64,000 bases of DNA from Terrimonas sp964445775 (GCA_964445775.1 CAYUMH010000001.1:1-64000), one strand, 5' to 3'; counted from the stretch's first letter, positions 17,624-27,180 are shown. Translations and numbers: made by a program. The notes: a model not told the origin generated them from the letters alone.

Positions 17624-19168
17624 CTAAAACCATTTCTTTTTCCTGCCACCAAAGCCCAGTGCGCCCAATAAAGAGCGGACGATGGTATTACCGGCGGTGC
17701 GGGTCATGCTTTTTACAACAGGATCGTCAAAAAAGCCTTTTTCTTTGGGCGCGGCTTTTTTACTTTCTTTAGCTTCCTCCTCTTTTTGTTTTTGCTCCTC
17801 AGCGGCTTCAGCGGCCTGTTCCAGTTTTTGGGTCAGTATTTCGTATGCGCTAACACTATCTACCACTTCATTGTATTTGGCAGCAATGCGTGATTTACCG
17901 ACTAAAGCATCTATCTCACTATCGCTTAAAATATCCATACGGCTGCGGGGCGAACCTAACATACAATGAACCAGTGGAGTGGGGATACCTTTTTCATTTA
18001 ACACGGTAACCAGGGCCTCGCCAATACCTACCTGTGTTAACAGCTCATCGGTTTTATAAAACTGTGTTTCAGGATAGTTCTCCGCTGTTTGTTTAATTAC
18101 TTTTCTGTCGGCAGCGGTAAAGGCACGCAGGGCATGCTGAATTTTTAAACCCAGCTGGGCCAGTACACTGGAGGGTACATCCATGGGGTTTTGGGTACAA
18201 AAGTAAATGCCGATGCCTTTGGAACGGATAAGTTTTACCACCGTTTCAATTTGTTGTAACAAAGCAGCGCTGGCTTCCTGGAAGATCAGGTGCGCTTCAT
18301 CAATAAAAAGGATCAGCTTGGGTTTATCCAGGTCACCTTCTTCCGGACAGGTAGCATATAACTCTGCCAACAACTGTAACATGAAAGTAGAGAATAGCTT
18401 GGGCCGGTCCTGCAGGTCGGTAACCCTTACAATAGATACCATGCCACGGCCATCGTTGTTAATACGCATGAGGTCATCTACATCAAAGCTGCGCTCACCA
18501 AAAAACAGGTCGGCCCCCTGTTGCTGAAGCTCTATTACCTTACGCAAAATGGTACCGGTAGAAGTGGTGGATATTTTGCCATAAGCTTTTTCCAGTTCGG
18601 CCTTGCCTTCATCGCTTACAAACTGTAATACTTTTATAAAATCTTTTAAATCCAGTAAAGGCAGTTTATTATCGTCGCAATATTTAAATATCATAGCTAC
18701 CAATCCGCCCTGGGTATCATTAAGACCTAATATTTTGGATAATAGTACCGGGCCAAATTCGGTAACCGTGGCCCGAAGACGGGCGCCTTTTTCGTGGCTC
18801 AGGGTGAGGAGTTCGGTAGGGAAGGCGCTGGGCTTGTATTCCAACTCCAGCTTCTGGTAACGTTCGGTTATTTTATCATTAACAGCGCCTTCGGCAGCAA
18901 TACCGCTCAGGTCGCCTTTAATATCCATCATTAATACGGGAATACTGGCATCGCTTAACGCTTCGGCCAAAACCTGCAGGGTTTTTGTTTTACCCGTTCC
19001 GGTAGCGCCGGCAATTAATCCGTGGCGGTTTAATGTTTTAAAGGGCACACTTACTTTGGCTTCGGTTATCACCTGCCCGTCTAACATGGCTGTACCCAGG
19101 CGAAGGCTATCGCCTTTAAAAGTATAACCTGCCGTTACCGTATCTATAAACTGTTGTGTATTGCTCAT
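17624..19168 (-). CDS. HerA-like ATPase, DUF853 family
   Basis: A 514-residue P-loop ATPase of the HerA/FtsK superfamily, similar to E. coli YjgR. Walker A GATGTGKT is at residues 54-61 (HGLIAGATGTGKTKTLQ), Walker B is LILFIDEAHLIF, and IYFCTQNPMDVPSSVLAQLG is the sensor region with GLKIQHALRAFTAADRKVIK following, as in DUF853. The C-terminal part has a Lys/Glu/Ala coiled-coil (about 450-485) and a Phe/Gly-rich end. Its cellular role is unknown; HerA relatives translocate DNA. Monocistronic. Confidence 0.92.
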   Translation of the reverse strand: MSNTQQFIDTVTAGYTFKGDSLRLGTAMLDGQVITEAKVSVPFKTLNRHGLIAGATGTGKTKTLQVLAEALSDASIPVLMMDIKGDLSGIAAEGAVNDKITERYQKLELEYKPSAFPTELLTLSHEKGARLRATVTEFGPVLLSKILGLNDTQGGLVAMIFKYCDDNKLPLLDLKDFIKVLQFVSDEGKAELEKAYGKISTTSTGTILRKVIELQQQGADLFFGERSFDVDDLMRINNDGRGMVSIVRVTDLQDRPKLFSTFMLQLLAELYATCPEEGDLDKPKLILFIDEAHLIFQEASAALLQQIETVVKLIRSKGIGIYFCTQNPMDVPSSVLAQLGLKIQHALRAFTAADRKVIKQTAENYPETQFYKTDELLTQVGIGEALVTVLNEKGIPTPLVHCMLGSPRSRMDILSDSEIDALVGKSRIAAKYNEVVDSVSAYEILTQKLEQAAEAAEEQKQKEEEAKESKKAAPKEKGFFDDPVVKSMTRTAGNTIVRSLLGALGFGGRKKKWF

Positions 19169-19316
19169 GGATTAGTTATAAATATTTTGAAACAGGCAAT
19201 ATGGAATTGCCCTTGTATAAGCATAAAAGTAAATAAAATAATGCTTTGCGATAAACAGGAACCCCAAACACTATAAAAACCGGTATGTTAAATATCAAAA
19301 AACTGCCCTGTTATAC

Positions 19317-19383
19317 TACCAAAGTGGTATGACAGGATAAAGTGATAGGTGCCATTGCCTGCAAAAACACTACTAAAGTGGTA
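19317..19383 (+). promoter_or_regulatory. Twin operator-like inverted repeats
   Basis: TACCA-AAG-TGGTA at 19317-19329 is a perfect inverted repeat; TACTA-AAG-TGGTA at 19371-19383 is a near-identical copy 54 bp downstream, about five helical turns. Both are preceded by AC and lie upstream of the lipoprotein gene at 19446, suggesting a pair of repressor or activator sites. Confidence 0.45.
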
Positions 19384-19445
19384 TTTTAACCATGGTAAGC
19401 GGAGTTTATTTTTGTGGTATAATTTATCAAAAAATAAACCTTATT

Positions 19446-19856
19446 ATGAAAACGAAAATTTTTCCAGCCTTATTGGCTTTTACACTTTGCTCCAGCTTTT
19501 TTATAACATCCTGTAAAAAGGATAAAGACGATAAACCCTCACTTCAGGGTTATTGGACAGGCAAATACGGAAACAGTACCACCTATCCTACGCAGCCGTT
19601 TGCCATACTTTTACGCAATAATGGAACGGCAAGAATTTTGGCCAATAATGCAGATACTACGGCAGGGGCTAAGGCAGAAGGTACGTATACTATTTCCGGG
19701 TCTACACTTACTTGTACTTATACCTATATACCACCGGGGTCAGGTACTTATTCCCTGCAGGCAGAGGTAAATAATATTTTTACCTTTATGGAAGGCGGCT
19801 GGGGTAACGGCACCTCTACGACGAACGGAGGTAAATTCTATTTTGTAAAAAAATAA
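19446..19856 (+). CDS. Hypothetical lipoprotein
   Basis: A 136-residue lipoprotein. The ATG at 19446 gives the signal MKTKIFPALLAFTLCSSFF followed by ITSC, with lipidated Cys23; the mature start CKKDKDDK has the Lys/Asp pattern seen in surface-exposed Bacteroidota lipoproteins. The body (LQGYWTGKYG, FAILLRNNGTARILAN, EGTYTISGSTLTCTYTY) reads like a lipocalin-like small beta-barrel of the kind that begins with a GxW motif. Ligand unknown. Two operator-like repeats lie upstream and a bidirectional terminator lies downstream. Confidence 0.7.
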   Translation: MKTKIFPALLAFTLCSSFFITSCKKDKDDKPSLQGYWTGKYGNSTTYPTQPFAILLRNNGTARILANNADTTAGAKAEGTYTISGSTLTCTYTYIPPGSGTYSLQAEVNNIFTFMEGGWGNGTSTTNGGKFYFVKK

Positions 19857-19870
19857 TGAGCAATAACTAA

Positions 19871-19904
19871 AAAAAAGCAACAGGCATAACCCTGTTGCTT
19901 TTTT
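19871..19904. terminator. Bidirectional terminator
   Basis: AAAAAAGCAACAGG and CCTGTTGCTTTTTT pair over 14 bp with a short loop; A and T tracts flank it so it can serve both convergent genes. Confidence 0.85.
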
Positions 19905-19907
19905 ACA

Positions 19908-20279
19908 TTAAAAATCTTCTTCCCTTTCCAGCATTAAAATAGCATTTTGCGGAACAATGAAATATTTTTCATCCTCGTACATTACTTCAGTGGCGCCACT
20001 CATTAAAAAAATAGCCAGGTCACCTTCTTTGGCCTGCAGGGGCACATATTTCACCTGCTCCTCTTCGGCCTTCCAGCTTTCACTTTCTACCGGTACGGGT
20101 ATGGCATAACCGGGCCCGGTTTTAATAACATAACCCTGTTGTACTTTTTCTTTTTCCTGTACACCGGGCGGCAGGTATAAACCACTGGCGGTACGGTCGT
20201 GCGCCTGTGTTGGCTTTATTAAAATGCGGTCGCCAATGATCACCAGCTTTTTCCATTTATTATCGGGTGTAATTCTCAT
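19908..20279 (-). CDS. GroES-family co-chaperone (Cpn10-like)
   Basis: A 123-residue Cpn10-fold protein. WKKLVIIGDRILIKPTQAHD followed by RTASGLYLPPGVQEKEKVQQ and GYVIKTGPGY is the GroES mobile-loop region, and the C-terminal EKYFIVPQNAILMLER closes the barrel. It is longer than classical GroES because of an insert around residues 60-85. No groEL is adjacent, so this is probably a divergent second Cpn10 rather than the main GroES. It may cap GroEL with altered specificity or work alone. Confidence 0.8.
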   Translation of the reverse strand: MRITPDNKWKKLVIIGDRILIKPTQAHDRTASGLYLPPGVQEKEKVQQGYVIKTGPGYAIPVPVESESWKAEEEQVKYVPLQAKEGDLAIFLMSGATEVMYEDEKYFIVPQNAILMLEREEDF

Positions 20280-20542
20280 GGGGCAAAATTACGGTTCAGC
20301 ATGTTCAAAAGTTCCGGGGCCAGGAGGGTGGAACTATGAATTATGAGTGATGAATTACGGAAAGTCAGTTAAATCGAAAATCTTAAATCGTCAATCCTGC
20401 ATTGTAAACCCCGGCCCCAATAAAAAATTAAGTATCTTGTAACAGGAATAAAAGGTTGTTTTAACAAAAAATTGCAATCCTATTCTTCCCTGCACAAAAA
20501 CCTTTAACTTTATTTGTCGTCATACAATTAAAACAATACAAG

Positions 20543-21241
20543 ATGGAAGCAAAGAAGCCCAAGATATTATTATGCGAAGATGATCCGAATTTAGGAAGTG
20601 TGTTAAAAAATTACCTGGAATTAAATGATTATGATGTAACGCTTGAGCGTGATGGCCGTTTGGGCCTGGCCGCATTTCAGCGTGAAAAATTTGACCTTTG
20701 CCTGCTGGATGTAATGATGCCTAATATGGATGGCTTTACCCTGGCTGAAGAGATAAGAGATATTGACCTGGATGTTCCTTTGTTTTTCCTGAGTGCCAAA
20801 ACCATGAAGGAAGATATTATCCAGGGGTATAAACTGGGCGCCGACGATTATATTACCAAGCCGTTTGACAGCGAAGTATTATTGCTGAAAATAAAAGCGA
20901 TCTTAAAACGGAACGAAGAGATAAATAAAGAAACAGAGAATAAAGAGTTTAACCTGGCCAGTTATCATTTTAACCCCAAGCTGCGCCAGCTGATACATGG
21001 TGAGAATACGCAAACCTTATCGCCTAAAGAAAATGAGCTGCTGAAAATGCTGGCCGAACACCTGAATGACCTGTTGCCCCGCGACCAGGCATTGAAAAAA
21101 ATATGGGGCAGCGATACTTATTTTAACGGCCGCAGTATGGATGTGTATATTGCCAAGTTACGTAAGTATTTAAAGGATGATGAAAAGATTGAAATTGTAA
21201 ACATCCATGGCAACGGCTTCAGGCTGGTGGTGCAGGATTAA
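20543..21241 (+). CDS. OmpR-family response regulator (RprY-like)
   Basis: A 232-residue two-component regulator. The receiver domain has the acidic pair Asp13-Asp14, phospho-acceptor Asp56 (LLDVMMP), the Ser/Thr of FFLSAKT and Lys106 (ITKPFDS). The C-terminal winged helix reads LSPKENELLKMLAEHLNDLL and GRSMDVYIAKLRKYLK, ending VNIHGNGFRLVV. It resembles RprY of Bacteroidota. The sensor kinase is not adjacent here. A strong terminator follows, so it is probably transcribed alone. Confidence 0.93.
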   Translation: MEAKKPKILLCEDDPNLGSVLKNYLELNDYDVTLERDGRLGLAAFQREKFDLCLLDVMMPNMDGFTLAEEIRDIDLDVPLFFLSAKTMKEDIIQGYKLGADDYITKPFDSEVLLLKIKAILKRNEEINKETENKEFNLASYHFNPKLRQLIHGENTQTLSPKENELLKMLAEHLNDLLPRDQALKKIWGSDTYFNGRSMDVYIAKLRKYLKDDEKIEIVNIHGNGFRLVVQD

Positions 21242-21261
21242 TAGTAAAAATAAAAGATTGT

Positions 21262-21290
21262 AAGGCCCCGTGTTATAAACACGGGGCCTT
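21262..21290 (+). terminator. Terminator of the response regulator gene
   Basis: AAGGCCCCGTGTT and AACACGGGGCCTT pair over about 12 bp with a short ATA loop. Confidence 0.8.
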
Positions 21291-21478
21291 ACTGTTTATT
21301 GCTGGTTTTCAATGTGCAACCGCCTGAAAACCGCATCCCCAAAGGGCCTGGGGGATAACTTATTGACGGACTGTAAATTGCGGCAAAATAAAATGTGTTA
21401 TATTTAGTAAAGTGTTTTGGCTCTACACACCCTAACTAAGGCTCCCTGATTTAATCTATTATAAACCCTTGACTTTTT

Positions 21479-23647
21479 ATGAGACAACACTTTTACCTTC
21501 TATCGCTTTTTTCAATCATTTTTATCAGCAATTCGGTCCGGGCACAAACCAATGTGTCACAGGGCAAAACCGTAACCGCCACATCGGGTACCAACCTGGC
21601 CAACCTGGTAAATGGTAATTTTAACGATGGTGCCAACAGCGCTACTACGGGCAATGTACAGGCCCCGCCCAATGCAGAATGGCTCCAGATTGATTTAGGC
21701 GCGGATTATTTTATTGACAGCATTGTGCTGGTGGCTAATACAACAAGTACGGCAACTGAAAACCGGGGCCGGCGGTTTATGATCACCACACAATCTACAG
21801 ATCTTAGTTTCACCTCCGCACAGCCTTCGGCTTATATTGGCGAAAACCGCATTAACCGTTTAATTTATACAGCACCCATAGCCAGCGGTAGCCTGCCTTT
21901 TGGTACGTCGTCTACAGTTCCGCAGGCTGTGGATGTTAATCTTGGCCCGCAGTTTCCGCTGGAAGGAACGAACCGGGTATTGCGTCTGAATATTGGTATT
22001 CACAAAGCCCGTTATGTGCGCATACTCACATTACAGGATGAAGCGCTTACTTTTGGAGAAGTGCAGGTATTTACCACAACAACAGAGCCGGTACGGTATT
22101 TTACAAATGGTAATTTTGAAATAGGAAGCAATGTAACAACCGGTGTACAATTTTTAGCCGAAGGGCTGGTGGCTGGTTGGAGTACAACAGAGCCCGTAGG
22201 CATGTGGGATGCTTCTGTCAGTGCACCCATACATGGAACGCCGGTTGAGTTTTGGCGCGGGGGCAGTAATCCTGCAGGAAATGTACCGGCACACGGCGGT
22301 AATTATTTTGTAGAGCTCAACGCTCACTCAAGTGGTATGCTGGTGCAGGAGCCAATTTGTTTATTACCCGGCGAAACCTTTACCTGGTCTTTTGCTCACA
22401 GGGGACGTAGCGGGGTGGACAGGATGGCCCTCACGATTAACTATATTGATGTGGCCATGTTTGATGATAATAATGCGGTAACCGGTACCCACGATATAGT
22501 TGCCGGTAGTGTTTTGGCCGGCACCACGGCAACAAAAGTGGGAACTGATGCCAATGGCTGGACCTTGTACAGTGGAACCTGGACCAATCCCTCTTCCTCT
22601 GTCAGTAATGTGGTTACATTTGGTTTCAGGGCGGTGAGCACTTCGGGTGGTAGTTTATCGGTAGGCAACTTCCTGGATAATATACAGATACAAACGGCCA
22701 GTTCTGTGGCTACTTTTGACAGCGCTACCAAAAGCGGGCTGGAAACAATACCCTCCGCAGCGCTTCCCAAATTACAGTTAAGCGGTAATGTAAGTACACC
22801 CAGTTCGATACAATTACATTTTGTAGGCGGTACCGCAACACGCGGCATAGATTATATTACCACACCGGCTACCGGTTTTATTACGATACCAGTTCCGGTG
22901 GGTAATTATGATGGTACAGATGCCACAGGCATTAGTCTCGCACCCTATATACAAATTGTTGGGGACAATGTAACAGAAAGCAATGAAACCATTATTATGG
23001 AGGTGTTAAACCCAACGGGTAATATCATAGCACCCAATACTGCAGGCTCTTTTTGCCAAACGCTGCACGGGCAGATCACCTATACTATTATTGACCATAT
23101 TTCACTGCCGGTAACATTAGGCGACCTGGAGGCCGTAGCTACCGGAGTAAACACCATTAACCTTAACTGGAAAACTTTTTCCGAACAAAACAATACCGGT
23201 TTTGATATTGAAAGAAGCACAGACGGTGTTAATTGGTTGAAAATTGGTTTTGTAGCAAGTACGGCGCCACAGGGCAATAGCCAGGTAAGCCTGCAGTATA
23301 ACTTTACTGATCGTAATTCCGTTAACGGCACTAACTATTACCGGTTAAAGCAGATTGATATAGACGGAAAATACAGTTATTCAGCTATAGCCAAAGCGAC
23401 TACTACCGGGGCGGTTCAGTTGTTATCAGTATATCCAAACCCGGTAACAAATAAGTTGTTGCTGGAGTCGGGTCGGCGCCAGGATATTGCTGGCATTACA
23501 CTGATAGATTTTTCCGGGAAAACCGTTTTACAGTTACAGGGGTTTAAGCCGGAGATTGATATGAGGAAGTTTTTAACCGGCGTGTATATAATAAAAGTAA
23601 CAGCAAAAAACGGGGAGATACAAACATTAAAAATTAAAAAACAATAA
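21479..23647 (+). CDS. T9SS-secreted protein with F5/8 type C domain
   Basis: A 722-residue secreted protein. A signal peptide (to VRA, then QTN) leads into a discoidin/F5-8C-like domain (about 25-200; WLQIDLGADYFIDSIVLVAN and RYVRILTLQDEALTFGEVQV). A carbohydrate-binding-like jelly-roll region follows (about 205-405), then a Calx-beta-like segment (GGTATRGIDYITTP), an Fn3-like module (VNTINLNWKTFSEQNNTGFD) and a C-terminal type IX sorting domain (LLSVYPNPVTNKLLLE ... GVYIIKVTAKNG). It likely binds surface glycans at the cell exterior. It is the first of three tandem T9SS cargo genes and has a strong terminator. Confidence 0.85.
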   Translation: MRQHFYLLSLFSIIFISNSVRAQTNVSQGKTVTATSGTNLANLVNGNFNDGANSATTGNVQAPPNAEWLQIDLGADYFIDSIVLVANTTSTATENRGRRFMITTQSTDLSFTSAQPSAYIGENRINRLIYTAPIASGSLPFGTSSTVPQAVDVNLGPQFPLEGTNRVLRLNIGIHKARYVRILTLQDEALTFGEVQVFTTTTEPVRYFTNGNFEIGSNVTTGVQFLAEGLVAGWSTTEPVGMWDASVSAPIHGTPVEFWRGGSNPAGNVPAHGGNYFVELNAHSSGMLVQEPICLLPGETFTWSFAHRGRSGVDRMALTINYIDVAMFDDNNAVTGTHDIVAGSVLAGTTATKVGTDANGWTLYSGTWTNPSSSVSNVVTFGFRAVSTSGGSLSVGNFLDNIQIQTASSVATFDSATKSGLETIPSAALPKLQLSGNVSTPSSIQLHFVGGTATRGIDYITTPATGFITIPVPVGNYDGTDATGISLAPYIQIVGDNVTESNETIIMEVLNPTGNIIAPNTAGSFCQTLHGQITYTIIDHISLPVTLGDLEAVATGVNTINLNWKTFSEQNNTGFDIERSTDGVNWLKIGFVASTAPQGNSQVSLQYNFTDRNSVNGTNYYRLKQIDIDGKYSYSAIAKATTTGAVQLLSVYPNPVTNKLLLESGRRQDIAGITLIDFSGKTVLQLQGFKPEIDMRKFLTGVYIIKVTAKNGEIQTLKIKKQ

Positions 23648-23661
23648 GGAGAAACAGGTTA

Positions 23662-23700
23662 TAAGAGAAAACCCCGGGCTTTACCCGGGGTTTTCTCTTA
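23662..23700. terminator. Strong hairpin terminator
   Basis: Two 17-bp arms (23662-23678 and 23684-23700) pair perfectly around CTTTA; the arm contains CCCCGGG followed by TTTTCTCTTA. Confidence 0.85.
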
Positions 23701-23797
23701 TAAATAATAGCATTAAAAATATAATGTGTTAACCGGTCAATATCAAATAACTATAAATTATTCATACTAGTATCTTTGAAGGATAATCAAAAACTGT

Positions 23798-25285
23798 ATG
23801 ATAAAATTTTTACGTTATTCTCTTTTTAGTTGTTTACTGATGGGTCCGGTTTTAGTAAAAGCCCAGGTTTGGGCACCGGTAAGCCCCCAACCCTCCCAAC
23901 AGGTTATGTGGGATGTTTTTGCTTTAAATGCTACCAATGCCTGGGCAACGGGTAATAACGGCAGGATTGTTCGCTGGAACGGCAGTACATGGACGGAAAC
24001 TGAGCCCCTGGGCACAAACAGTCAGCGGTTTGCCATATGGGCGGCCGACGTTAATACCATATATGCAGGCGGTGTTAATACCGGTAACCAGTTACACCGC
24101 TTTAATGGCACCACCTGGGAAAACCTGTTATCGCCTACCAACTGGTTTGGATCGGGCAGTGTGCGTTCTATCTGGGGAACTGCGGCCAACAATGTATGGA
24201 TAGCAGGCTCATCGGGCCGGATTTTTCATTGGAACGGTTCCACCTGGACGGCAAGGAACGCAGGCATTAGTGCTTCTTTTAGTCCCAGCCGTATATGGGG
24301 TACCAACGCTGCCAATATGTGGGCGGTTGGCGCAACAGGCGGCACTAATACCGGCACTATTTATAAATGGAACGGGGTAGATACCTGGGTGGAGCAATTG
24401 TCCGGCGTACCAACGGTTAAGGGTATATGGGGCAGCAGCGCCACCAATATGTGGGCGGTAGGCGGAACCGGCGGTAGCAACCCTGGCCAGATATACCGCT
24501 TAAGCGGCAGTACCTGGACATTACAAACAACAACAACCTATACCCTTAACCATATTTACGGCTCCAACAGCTCCAATATATGGGCGGCAGGAAACTCCGG
24601 CGCACTACATTATTACAATGGCACCAGTTGGGTAACACAATCATCGGGACGTACCGATCATATTTATGCGGTAGCGGTAGGTAAAACAGGTAGCAGTAAC
24701 CGGCTGATACTGGCGGGGGAAGGCAGCGCATCTATAAACCCTTTGGTAACAGCAACAATGACCATTAGCACTTTACCGGTAACATGGAAAAACTTTACTT
24801 ACCAGTATAATGGCAAAGACGTGTTGCTGAACTGGACAACATATTCAGAAACAAATACCGACCGGTTTGAGCTGGAGCATCAATATGAAACGGGTGAATG
24901 GACCGTATTATCGGCGACTGCAGCAGCCGGGAATGCTGTTAGCGAAACGACCTATGATTATAAGCATGAGAAACCTGCGGCCGGTAAACACTATTACAGG
25001 ATAAGGCAGGTAGACCTGGATGGCAACAGCAGTTATAGCAAAACCCTGTATGTACTTACCGGCAATGGCAACCAGGCCCTGCGGATAGGATCAAACCCGG
25101 TAAAAAATAACCAGTTACAACTGGATAGTGATGGGAATGAGCTGATCAGCATTTTTGACCTGCAGGGGCGTGAACTGATTAAACGCAATATACCAGCAGG
25201 AAGGACATTCATTGATGTTTCGCAACTGAAGGCCGGGACCTATGTTTTGGTGAGCAGTACCGGAACGGTGAAGTTTGTGTTGTAA
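23798..25285 (+). CDS. T9SS-secreted protein with beta-propeller-like repeats
   Basis: A 495-residue protein with a signal peptide (ending VKA, then QVW). Residues about 25-310 hold at least six repeats around the phrase NxWAVGxxGxxxxxxG (ATNAWATGNNGRIVRWNGST, NNVWIAGSSGRIFHWNGST, TNMWAVGGTGGSNPGQIYRL, SNIWAAGNSGALHYYNGTSW), typical of a beta-propeller. An Fn3-like module (VLLNWTTYSETNTDRFELEH) and a type IX sorting domain (RIGSNPVKNNQLQLD ... AGTYVLVSS) follow. A TATCTTTG box lies at 23771-23778. It is probably an extracellular adhesion or binding protein; the ligand is unknown. Confidence 0.85.
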   Translation: MIKFLRYSLFSCLLMGPVLVKAQVWAPVSPQPSQQVMWDVFALNATNAWATGNNGRIVRWNGSTWTETEPLGTNSQRFAIWAADVNTIYAGGVNTGNQLHRFNGTTWENLLSPTNWFGSGSVRSIWGTAANNVWIAGSSGRIFHWNGSTWTARNAGISASFSPSRIWGTNAANMWAVGATGGTNTGTIYKWNGVDTWVEQLSGVPTVKGIWGSSATNMWAVGGTGGSNPGQIYRLSGSTWTLQTTTTYTLNHIYGSNSSNIWAAGNSGALHYYNGTSWVTQSSGRTDHIYAVAVGKTGSSNRLILAGEGSASINPLVTATMTISTLPVTWKNFTYQYNGKDVLLNWTTYSETNTDRFELEHQYETGEWTVLSATAAAGNAVSETTYDYKHEKPAAGKHYYRIRQVDLDGNSSYSKTLYVLTGNGNQALRIGSNPVKNNQLQLDSDGNELISIFDLQGRELIKRNIPAGRTFIDVSQLKAGTYVLVSSTGTVKFVL

Positions 25286-25310
25286 CAGGCATTTAAAAGT
25301 GTATTCAAAA

Positions 25311-25338
25311 AGAAGCCGCTATATGCGGCTTTTTTTAT
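25311..25338 (+). terminator. Terminator
   Basis: AAGCCGC and GCGGCTT pair around TATA and are followed by seven T. Confidence 0.75.
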
Positions 25339-25823
25339 TTTATGTGTTAGAGAAGATCAAAATATGTTGCTTGTACACAATGTTATTGGTTGACTTATAT
25401 CAAAAAATTGTAAATAAATAATAATGAACACGATAGACAGTCACCGTAAAAAAGCAGGACCTGGAACACGATCCGGTTACCGGGTTTTTAACTTACAAGT
25501 AGGGGTGAAAAATTTGTAGCAATCATTAGACAATCATTGAATTAAAAAAAACACTAAATTATAAATAAGTGATAGAAAATGTACTAAGTAAATGTCCAAA
25601 TAACTAACAGGCGAATAATGCGACTGGGAAAAACAAACAACTAAGTAAATATTACAACTAATATATAGGTAAAAAACATTATTTATTTGAAGTCAAAAAA
25701 CCTCCTTTTGGTATTATTGTTGTTCCCCTCATACAATCCGGTGCCAACCATTATACAGCAGGTAATAAGTACCTTCACGCTGTATTACTGTTAAGGATAT
25801 GTAGCAACTTTAAACATTTAGCG
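25339..25823. other. AT-rich intergenic region with short direct repeats
   Basis: No gene is seen. Two direct repeats are visible: CAATCATT twice near 25520-25545, and ACTAAGTAAAT twice near 25582-25650. They could be regulator sites for the glycine-rich T9SS gene downstream. No clear TAnnTTTG box with a -33 element was found. Confidence 0.35.
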
Positions 25824-27131
25824 ATGATTAAAAACCTGAAAACCACTGCTTTTCTACTATTATTACTTTTTCTGCCATTATCGTCATTCCTTTTTGCCCA
25901 AATTGTAACTACCTATAATAGTGCAACTACCTGGACGGTTCCGGCCAATGTTAACTCTATTGGTGTAAGAATATGGGGTGCCAGCGGTGGCCTGGGTGGT
26001 CAGGATTGTGGCGCCGGTTGTACTAATGCTGCGGCCAGTAATGTGGGCTTTGTATCGGCCACTTTTAGTGTAACGCCCGGAAACGTGATCGGTATTTATC
26101 CCGGGCGGGTAGGCACAACAGGAACAAGTGCGGCTACCAACACAGGCGGTGGTGCCGGGGGCATATCAACTTATACAACTGCTTATAATGGCGGCCGGGG
26201 CGGCAACGCAGGTCCAACGGGTTCCTCGGGCGGCGGCGGGGGTGGCGGTTCGGCATCTGTATTAACGATTGCCGGCACAGTAAGGCTGGTGGCTGCGGGT
26301 GCCGGCGGTGGTGGTGGTATGGCTAACCAGTCTGGTTCAGGCCTGCCAGGGTCTAATACATATGTTGCGAACGGAACATCCAATACGGGGGGAAACGGAA
26401 CAAGCTCTACCGCTGATGGCGGCGGCGGCGGTGGTGGTGGTGGTGGCCACTTTGGCGGTGCAGGAGGTACTGTTTACAGTGTACCGGGAGAAACGGCCGG
26501 TAATGGCGGACGCATTGGGGCAAACCTTGTTGTTACACCTACTTCAACCACTACAAATGGCAATACAGCCTGGGTAGCTACCGGCGGACGTATTGAGATC
26601 AGTTACACCGTGGTAGTGCCGGTAACCTGGTTAAGTTTTACGGCAACGAAACAAACGAACGGAACCGTGTTGTTAAAATGGAGCACCGCTTCGGAATCGG
26701 GCTCAAAAGATTATGTTATACAAAGAAGTACCAATGGTACCGATTGGGAAAACCTGGGTACTGTTGATGCCGCAGGCAATACACAAAACGAAAGCCATTA
26801 CAGTTTTGAAGACCAGGCTGCCAATAATGTAAACTATCATTACCGCCTGGAGCAAAGAGACCTTGATGGTAAAAGCAGCTACAGTAAAATTGCAACGGTA
26901 AGGGCAGATGTTAACAGGCTGCTGAGCATAAACCCCAACCCGGTGGTAAATGGCACCGCAACACTTGTATTAAAGAAAGCGGCAGAAGTAACCATTTATA
27001 ACAGCACCGGCATTGTTGTATTGAAAAGAAAATTTGCAGCTGGCAACCACCCTATAAACCTGGGCAGGCTGGCCGCAGGCACATATTTTTTAAGCACCGG
27101 TGAGGAGCGCTTAAGTTTTATTGTAAAATAA
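25824..27131 (+). CDS. Glycine-rich T9SS-secreted protein
   Basis: A 435-residue protein with a signal peptide (LPLSSFLFA, then QIV). Residues about 26-260 are very rich in Gly, Ala, Ser and Thr, including two poly-glycine tracts (SGGGGGGGSASV; DGGGGGGGGGGHFGGAGG). The strand pattern (WTVPANVNSIGVRIWGASGG) resembles the glycine-rich domains of Bacteroidota surface proteins. It ends with the same Fn3-like module (VTWLSFTATKQTNGTVLLKW) and type IX sorting domain (LLSINPNPVVNGTATLVL ... AGTYFLS) as its two upstream neighbours. Likely an extracellular matrix or adhesion protein. Confidence 0.8.
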   Translation: MIKNLKTTAFLLLLLFLPLSSFLFAQIVTTYNSATTWTVPANVNSIGVRIWGASGGLGGQDCGAGCTNAAASNVGFVSATFSVTPGNVIGIYPGRVGTTGTSAATNTGGGAGGISTYTTAYNGGRGGNAGPTGSSGGGGGGGSASVLTIAGTVRLVAAGAGGGGGMANQSGSGLPGSNTYVANGTSNTGGNGTSSTADGGGGGGGGGGHFGGAGGTVYSVPGETAGNGGRIGANLVVTPTSTTTNGNTAWVATGGRIEISYTVVVPVTWLSFTATKQTNGTVLLKWSTASESGSKDYVIQRSTNGTDWENLGTVDAAGNTQNESHYSFEDQAANNVNYHYRLEQRDLDGKSSYSKIATVRADVNRLLSINPNPVVNGTATLVLKKAAEVTIYNSTGIVVLKRKFAAGNHPINLGRLAAGTYFLSTGEERLSFIVK

Positions 27132-27146
27132 AAAGTTATTCATAAA

Positions 27147-27180
27147 TGAAAAAAGCTGTCCTTATGGGCAGCTTTTTTCA
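27147..27180. terminator. Bidirectional terminator between convergent genes
   Basis: TGAAAAAAGCTG...CC and its complement GG...CAGCTTTTTTCA form a near-perfect hairpin with loop TTAT; T tracts are present on both strands. Confidence 0.85.

Noticed and set aside
20330..20380. AT-rich ATGAATTATGAGTGATGAATT stretch as a regulatory array
   Set aside because: Short repeated AATTATGA words are common in AT-rich intergenic DNA, and no consistent spacing or symmetry is seen.
26183..26383. Proline-rich minus-strand frame
   Set aside because: It is the reverse complement of the glycine-codon tracts (GGN) of the T9SS gene; poly-proline follows automatically.
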